This document shows, in pieces, positions 58,061 through 64,000 of a stretch of DNA of 64,000 nucleotides. Origin of the DNA: Plasmodium malariae (lineage: Eukaryota > Apicomplexa > Aconoidasida > Haemosporida > Plasmodiidae). Location of the stretch: contig NC_041783.1 of assembly GCF_900090045.1 (NCBI RefSeq), positions 2,041,001-2,105,000 on the forward strand, written 5' to 3'. The translations under genes and the position numbers were made by a program. The notes beneath the pieces are model-generated. The model was not told where the DNA came from. It saw only the letters and a program-made list of their open reading frames with translations, and ran no database searches. How positions within the stretch are numbered: the stretch's first letter is position 1; each line of letters begins with the position of its first letter.

Positions 58061-60475
58061 ATGGTTGAAAGGAACGTAGAGGATGAAGGGATAAAACAAA
58101 GGAGGAATGTAAATGAGGAGGAGAATAAGAAGGGAAAATGTAATATCAATTTAGTGCGGAAAGAGTTGGAGCAGGAGAAGGAAAAGTATGACTGCACTTT
58201 GGTGGAGAACGCGGAGGAGGGTTTTAAAAAAAGATATACGAAGAAAAAAAAAAAAAAAAAAAAAAATTGTTTCTTATTTTTTATAAATAAGAATATATGG
58301 AATAATGAAAGTTGTGGGGAGGGCATTTTATCCTTTATTATTTTCCTATTCATTTTTTATATTGTACAGAGGAGGTTTTACAGGAAGAGTGAGGAATGTA
58401 GAAGTGTCCGTAAGAATGAACCCACCAATGGAAATGGAAGCGGTATAAGCATTATACATAGTGTAGTGGGTAAACACTTTAAGCGGTATTTTTGGAACAA
58501 CTCAGATGAAGAAGATTTTCCTTTTGAGGCTGAGGAATTCATTTATGTACCGAATGAAAAAAGACATAATACAATACATTTAAAAAAGGTAGCTGGAAGT
58601 GAAAGAGTTGATAATAATTTCTTAAGTGTATATTCAGAGAATGTAAAATATTTGAGACAGACAAATATAAATTATTCATTACATCAAAGAACATTATCTA
58701 CAGAATGTTATGTATACTTTAGGAGTTTTTTAAAAGAAGCTATATCACCGCATAGCTTAACGAAAGCTATAAAAATTGACAAGGAATATATTTATCCGTG
58801 GGATGTAATAACTCAAGATGATGTAGAGAAGATCATTGAAAACGCACGTTTTTATGGTTTTTTATTTACATGGTTTAAGAATCATAGGAAAGCACAAAAA
58901 GTGGATAAAGTAATTTTAAAAAAAGATATGCCTGTTTTATCTCCTTGGTTTGTTCAAAGACCAGATATATATACACATTTTTATAAAAGGAATGAACAGA
59001 ATGAACCAAATTTTTATGGTGTCCATTATACTTGGTTGGGTCATGCAACAGGTTTAGTTGTAGTAGATGGATTCAAAATATTAGTTGATCCTGTTTTTAA
59101 AATTGAATTGTTAAGTCTTAAAGGTATAACTAGATCTTTAATAAATTGGATTAATATAAAAATTATGGGAGGACTAGGTGAAAGAATATCAAGATCCCCA
59201 TGTAACATATCAAATTTACCTGATGATTTACATGCAGTATTTGTTTCACATAATCATAATGATCATATAATGGAAGAAGATGTACGAATTTTATGTAAAT
59301 TAAAAAAGTTTAAGCATGTTATGTGGTATGTCCCTGAAGGAACAGCTAACTTTTTTCTTCAAGAGGGTTGTAAGGCAGCTAACATTTTTGAATTATCATG
59401 GGGGGATGAAAGATGGATATCTTGTTGGATATCGCATAAGCAATTTCATTGTAAAGATGGTATATGGAAAAGTAAAAAACAAGAACAAGAAAAAGAAGTT
59501 TTTAAATATAAAATTATTTATGCACCTACATTACATTGGTCAGGAAGAGAAGATAATCATAGTGATCTTAATCAAACTCTATGGGGATCATTAATATTAA
59601 AAGGACCAAAACATCGATTTTATTTTTCTGGTGATACAGCATATTTAAAGGAAGATTTTGAAGAATTTAAAAAAATTGGAAGGTTGCATGGACCTTTTCA
59701 TTTAGCTGCTATTGCAATTGGAGCATATGAACCAAATAATACGTTAAAATATCATCATGTACATCCATGGGAGTCTGTAAAGATATGGAGAGATATAAGG
59801 GCTGAAACAGCTATAGGTGTTCATTGGGGAACTTTTCGCTTATCAGCTGAAGAGTTTATGCAACCAAGAGATGATTTAGAAGCTGCTTTGTTAGGTGTTG
59901 GTTTGTATACCTTAAGAAATTTTAATTTACCCTTTGAAAGAAGAAAAATGGAAATTATGAAAAAATACTTTATTAAAAGTGATAGAGAAGAAGAAAATGA
60001 TAATGAAGATGATTTGGAAGATTTAAAAGAATATTTTTATCCTCCAAGTAATGTAGATTTACATGAATATACGGATAGTTTTCATTCCCTTTTTTCAAAT
60101 AATTTAAATTTATTTTATAGTGACATTGATAAAAATTATGTTAAGCATATGTATCAACAAAGGAAATTATACACATCAACATATAATCGATATAAGAGAG
60201 CTTTAATTTTAAAAAATTCCAAGAAATTACCAAAATGCTGGAAAAAGTTGCTATTGAATTTGTCTATTCGATTTCAAACAATACCAATTGGTGGTTCAAT
60301 TGAAGTAATTTCCAAGGGATATTACATATCAATGACCAGATCAGCTGAACATAGTTCTACAATATATGAGCATTACACTTTCCCTAAATGGTATAAAGAC
60401 AAAGAGAATGAGGAGACTCTCAACCAGCAGTCCTTTGCCTACGAGGACTTGATGAATTTTCACATCGTCAATTAG
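58061..60475 (+). CDS. NAPE-hydrolysing phospholipase D-like metallo-beta-lactamase
   Basis: 804 residues, single exon, first ATG. A charged N terminus with a poly-lysine tract precedes one membrane helix at about 87-102 (ILSFIIFLFIFYIVQ), so the enzyme is probably a membrane-anchored protein. The catalytic domain (about 310-620) has the full metal-binding set of the family: HNHNDH with H397, H399, D401 and H402, then H492 in TLHWSGR, D525 in SGDTAY and H588 in GVHWGTF. The entry strand FYGVHYTWLGHATGLVVVDG is typical too. Human NAPE-PLD, with two zinc ions, releases N-acylethanolamine from N-acyl-phosphatidylethanolamine; bacterial relatives are UlaG-like. The substrate here is inferred only. 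The N-terminal extension and the 180-residue C-terminal tail (SIEVISKGYYISMTRSAEHS) are additions relative to the human enzyme of 393 residues. Confidence 0.92.
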   Translation: MVERNVEDEGIKQRRNVNEEENKKGKCNINLVRKELEQEKEKYDCTLVENAEEGFKKRYTKKKKKKKKNCFLFFINKNIWNNESCGEGILSFIIFLFIFYIVQRRFYRKSEECRSVRKNEPTNGNGSGISIIHSVVGKHFKRYFWNNSDEEDFPFEAEEFIYVPNEKRHNTIHLKKVAGSERVDNNFLSVYSENVKYLRQTNINYSLHQRTLSTECYVYFRSFLKEAISPHSLTKAIKIDKEYIYPWDVITQDDVEKIIENARFYGFLFTWFKNHRKAQKVDKVILKKDMPVLSPWFVQRPDIYTHFYKRNEQNEPNFYGVHYTWLGHATGLVVVDGFKILVDPVFKIELLSLKGITRSLINWINIKIMGGLGERISRSPCNISNLPDDLHAVFVSHNHNDHIMEEDVRILCKLKKFKHVMWYVPEGTANFFLQEGCKAANIFELSWGDERWISCWISHKQFHCKDGIWKSKKQEQEKEVFKYKIIYAPTLHWSGREDNHSDLNQTLWGSLILKGPKHRFYFSGDTAYLKEDFEEFKKIGRLHGPFHLAAIAIGAYEPNNTLKYHHVHPWESVKIWRDIRAETAIGVHWGTFRLSAEEFMQPRDDLEAALLGVGLYTLRNFNLPFERRKMEIMKKYFIKSDREEENDNEDDLEDLKEYFYPPSNVDLHEYTDSFHSLFSNNLNLFYSDIDKNYVKHMYQQRKLYTSTYNRYKRALILKNSKKLPKCWKKLLLNLSIRFQTIPIGGSIEVISKGYYISMTRSAEHSSTIYEHYTFPKWYKDKENEETLNQQSFAYEDLMNFHIVN

Positions 60476-61278
60476 AAGAACAGAGATTCAGAATCGAACA
60501 TTCGTCGGAGCGGTATTAACTCCTTGTAATTTGAAGCATTTTGAAAGAAGGAAAATGAGCGGTGTGATTAGATATTTGTGGGGGATGAATGTTCGTAGAA
60601 TTATTTTTCTTTCCTTTTTTTCATTGGTCTTGTTTTTATTTATTTTTCTTTGCTTTTTTCATTGGTTTTTTTTTTTTTTTTTTTTTCATTTTTTTTTGCC
60701 ATTTTTCATCGTTCTTTGCATATTTTCATTTTTCCCTCATTTTTTTTTTGTCGTATGTGATTTAGTTGGAAGAACATTTTTTAATCCCATTACAGGTGTG
60801 CACATAATAATATATACATATATATAAACTTGTTTTTTTAAAATTTTTTTTTTCTTCTGTTTTTTTCATATTTTGTACTTTGTATTCCTTCGAATTTTCC
60901 GTTTTGTTTTAAAGTTCATAATTTTATTGGCTGTCGTTTTAAAATTTTTTAATGTTCATTTTGCAAAATTGATCTATTTTTATTAAGTTTGATTTTAAAA
61001 AAAAAAAAAAGTACGGAAGCGAAGTAGCAAAATGTAACTTTAAAAGTGTTTATAATATATCCACAAAAAAAAGAAAACTTCGACTTTTAAAAGTTATCAA
61101 AATAATTTGTAAATACAATCTCACGTTTAAAATTAGTAAGTACATTCGCGCAGTTAAAAAACGTTAATTTTGTAATTGACGCCATACCGCTTTACACTCC
61201 TTTCATTCACATACACCCAAGCACACTTATACTTGTATACACACGTACGGGTGAAATGAAGAGACTATTCCCATTTTC
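60476..61278. other. Convergent intergenic, T-rich
   Basis: 3' flanks of the NAPE-PLD-like and NAXD genes. It holds T-rich sequence with TTTTTCATT repeats (60600-60760) and an AT-rich remainder. No gene is seen. Confidence 0.6.
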
Positions 61279-61685
61279 CTAACTGTAGATATTGTAAAAG
61301 TGGTGAGGTATACTGTTCATAATATCAGAAGCTAATGCCCCCCTATGGTATTTATTGAAACCGTCTTTGCACAAAACTTTGAGAAAATAACTCGCATTAA
61401 AAGCGGAAAGCGCATCTAAGCATTCATTGTAACTGCCCACCGTGTCAATATTAAAAACTTCGCTAAGTATGGGTGATAATTTATTTTTTTTTTTTGATCC
61501 CCAGGCATGAAAAACAGCCAATAATCCAGTCTGAAATTAGGGGAAAAAAAAAAAAAAAAAAAAAATGCATGAACAGGCAATGCGATTGTATAGATATAAA
61601 TGCAAATATATACAAAAACTTAATTTTATATGTACATGTCAGCACGTTTGAGTGATTACGTAATATCGCAAATGCACACACATAG

Positions 61686-61724
<39 letters not shown>

Positions 61725-62831
61725 ACTGATATGTAAATGCATGTAGGTATATATGTATATGCATATATGAATATGTATACATATACATACATATATATTT
61801 ACGCATATATGTATGTGTGGGTGTGCATGTGTGCATAAGGTTAAAATCGGAGGGGACGATACGTATGAAGCAACTGCGCATACCATTATATCGCCAAGCC
61901 CCCCCAACCTTTTTAAAGAAGGGTTTTTAATAAATGAAACGAAATAAAAACTTTTCGAAATAAATATGTCATGAAAACCTTTAACTAATATTTTTGGTCC
62001 ATTAAATATCTGTATTATTTCATGAGCAAAAGAAATAATTTGATTACAACTGAGTTGCTCGAAATTTATATTTTTGTGATCAGTTAAATGGGAAAGCATT
62101 TTTCTGAATTCATTTTTATTTGGTGTAAATATGCACTGTTCATAATTTTTAATTTGACTAAATATATCCTTATTTATAATAATAAATTCTATTATATCAG
62201 CATCCAAAATTAAAAATATATTTTTTTGTATAAATTTTTTTATAATAAAAAGCAGACATTCTTTACTTATTTCATCAATGGTACCTAGACCTGGGCCAAT
62301 AACACAGCAATCAATTCTATTCATTAAATATTCAGTACAATTTTTTAAATCGCTGTGTTCGATATTTATTATGCCCGATTTCTTGTTATATAAGTAAGGG
62401 TATACAATTAATTCAGGGCTATAGCATTTTAAAGGAATACTATTCTCTTTCGCTGTTATAACAAAGCACAAGTCTGCCCCTAATTTTAATGTACTCATGG
62501 CAGCTAAAAACGGAGCTCCGCTATATATTTCACTTCCTCCGATAACGCACATTTTCCCACTACATCCTTTATAGTCGTTCTCCGTCAACTCTGGTATGAT
62601 GTACCCTCTTACATCGTACAGCTTTTTGTCTTAAAAGGGAAAAAAATAAAGTTAAAAGAGAGTTACCCGCGTGTTAAGCTGCATATTGCGTATGTATATA
62701 TATATATATATATGTTTGTACATACGTATTTATGTATATTCTATGTGCATATTTGATGCTCGTGCATTTAGAATTGTATGCTTAAAGGAAGCAGCACATA
62801 TACACAGTAGGTGTGTATATGGACGTAACAT
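61279..62831 (-). CDS. NAXD: ATP/ADP-dependent NAD(P)HX dehydratase, 3 exons
   Basis: A metabolite-repair enzyme that restores hydrated NADH or NADPH to NAD(P)H at the expense of ATP (eukaryotes) or ADP. The exons I can support are 62629-61884 and 61530-61279, joined in phase at ATG|GTATGC..TTCAG. A tentative first exon is 62831-62804 (MLRPYTHLL), giving 341 residues. Family motifs in order: YDVRGYIIPELTENDYKGCS, GKMCVIGGSEIYSGAPFLAA, LKLGADLCFVI, YSPELIVYPYL, CCVIGPGLGT, IFLILDAD, IFTPNKNEF, ILVKGFHDI, then GGLGDIMTGLLAVFHAWGS spanning the intron, and GALASDIM. The usual GxGD of the ribokinase-like fold is present as GLGD. The partner epimerase NAXE is not in this window. The long open frame past GDIM reads through a TA-rich intron and is not coding. 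Confidence 0.9.
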
Positions 62832-64000
62832 TTTGAATCATTAAATTGCTTGAAATGAACATTCAATAAATTTGTATTATTGCCTTAACAGGATCGATAG
62901 AAAGGTATGTAGAGATAAGCAAACGAAGGTTTTTCTTTTCATTTTTTTTTTTTTATTTTTCTATTATTCTATTATTCTTTTCTATTGTCCTACTTTAACT
63001 TATTTTAACTTTTCTTTCTTTCATTCTTTCATTCGTTATTTCATTCGTTATTTCATTCGTTATTTCATTCGTTATTTCATTCATTATTGCATTCTTTCAT
63101 TATTTATTTCTTTCATTATTCCATTCTTTCATTATTACGCTCTTTCTCTCTTTCTTTCTTTCTTTCTTTTTTTTTTTTTTTACATTTTTATACTTAGCAA
63201 TTTTCTATTTAATGGCCGATTGCACAGTTCAGGTACAGGAGTTAAGGCAAACTCTTCCATGTTTCATTTACCTACTTAAGAATAAAGCGGCTTTATTTCT
63301 CATTAATATGATGAAAGACAATTACAAAAGAATTTTCCCTTTTGATAAAAACTGCAACTATTTTTTGCAGTGCCAGTTTGATAAGAAAAGAGAATTTTCA
63401 TTTATTTGCTTATATTATATTTATACCTTTTTATAATTATAAAAAATAAAAATACTTTAAAATGTAAAAGGTTACGTAGTTGGGTACGGGCGTAGATGAT
63501 ATATATTGGGATTACTTAAAATGGTAACTCCTCTTTTTCTGTTGCCCTAAATATACATTCGAACGCAAGAGGAATTCGCTTGAGGGTGCGTACAGTGCCA
63601 AAAATGTATGAAGAAACTATATCAATATATATACCTATATATACGTATATATATATATATATATATATACGTATATGTGTATATACAAATATGTGCATAT
63701 GGACCCTTTTAAGCATTACACTTTTTTGTGATAATCAAAACCATCTTACTTAATTAAAAGGAGCACAGAAGGTAACTTCTTTGGTAGGTCGGAATTTTCT
63801 ATTTTACCACACAAGAATATCTTTCATAATAATAATACATGTACATGTTGAAATAAAATTGATAATCTTTTTTAAAAACTACAATGTATATTTATTTACG
63901 CAAATACGTGTTAATTTATTTTACATATTACTGTTCCTATATTACTTTTTATACCTTAGCACCGAAAATGGCTTTAAGGGGATATTAATTATTTTATAAT
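62832..64000. other. Terminal stretch, no supported gene
   Basis: Upstream of NAXD. It holds T-rich DNA, a TCATTCGTTATT array (63028-63085), CTTTCTTTCTT repeats (63140-63170) and a TA tract (63640-63668). A 74-codon frame at 63212-63436 (MADCTVQVQELRQTLPCFIY...) begins with ATG and looks more like protein than its surroundings, but it has no recognised motif. Short splice-like signals near 62890-62906 on the plus strand could belong to a small gene that I cannot rebuild. Confidence 0.45.
63028..63085. repeat. 12-bp array (TCATTCGTTATT)
   Basis: Four to five copies of TCATTCGTTATT, passing into TTTCATT repeats. Confidence 0.85.

Noticed and set aside
61689..61883. Extension of the NAXD frame past GGLGDIM
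   Set aside because: It reads into TA/TACATA microsatellite; splicing at GTATGC restores the conserved GDIMTGLLAVFHAW.

Overview
This window is nuclear chromosomal DNA of a malaria parasite (genus Plasmodium). Base composition is extremely AT-rich. Long A, T and TA tracts and short tandem arrays fill the non-coding DNA. Coding regions carry asparagine- and lysine-rich low-complexity inserts, introns are short with GT..AG ends, and one gene is a giant ApiAP2 regulator. From memory, the gene order (RPL28, RPL35A, methyltransferase, unknowns, alpha/beta hydrolase, AP2-O, DnaJ, RPAC1, eIF1A, RCC1-like, ...) matches the interior of P. falciparum chromosome 11 around AP2-O. The base composition would suit P. 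malariae or P. ovale better than P. vivax, but I cannot fix the species. Nothing is subtelomeric: no var/pir-type genes, rRNA, recognisable tRNA, transposon or CRISPR array.

Layout. 1-2.4 kb: non-coding with a 12-bp array. 2.4-6.2 kb: two three-exon ribosomal protein genes (eL28, eL33/L35ae) on the minus strand, rebuilt here from their splice sites. 8.5-10.5 kb: a minus-strand protein joining ankyrin-like repeats to a class I methyltransferase. 11.8-12.7 kb: a plus-strand protein ending in a twin CX9C motif. 16.4-18.7 kb: a large protein of unknown function. 20.2-21.2 kb: an ABHD11-like hydrolase. 23.3-29.4 kb: AP2-O, 2047 residues, minus strand, with its AP2 domain near the C terminus. 29.4-36.7 kb: a 7.3-kb divergent intergenic region. 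36.7-38.2 kb: a two-exon ER DnaJ (DNAJC25-like). 39.8-40.8 kb: RNA polymerase I/III subunit RPAC1. 42.9-44.6 kb: six-exon eIF1A. 45.4-48.6 kb: an RCC1-repeat protein whose last exon I place downstream of the long open frame. 49.9-51.0 kb: an unknown repeat protein. 51.7-55.6 kb: a six-exon helical unknown. 58.1-60.5 kb: a NAPE-PLD-like metallo-beta-lactamase. 61.3-62.8 kb: NAD(P)HX dehydratase. 62.8-64 kb: no gene I can support.

The genes are mainly housekeeping: translation (L28, L35ae, eIF1A), rRNA/tRNA transcription (RPAC1), ER protein handling (DnaJ), lipid and metabolite repair enzymes (NAPE-PLD-like, NAD(P)HX dehydratase), plus one stage-specific regulator (AP2-O). They are not an operon; each is expected to have its own promoter. 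I found no new multi-gene system. The most useful results are exon structures that a simple open-frame view misses (L28, L35ae, DnaJ, eIF1A, RCC1-like, the 811-residue protein, NAXD), the twin CX9C protein, two candidate structured RNAs in intergenic DNA, and unusual repeats.
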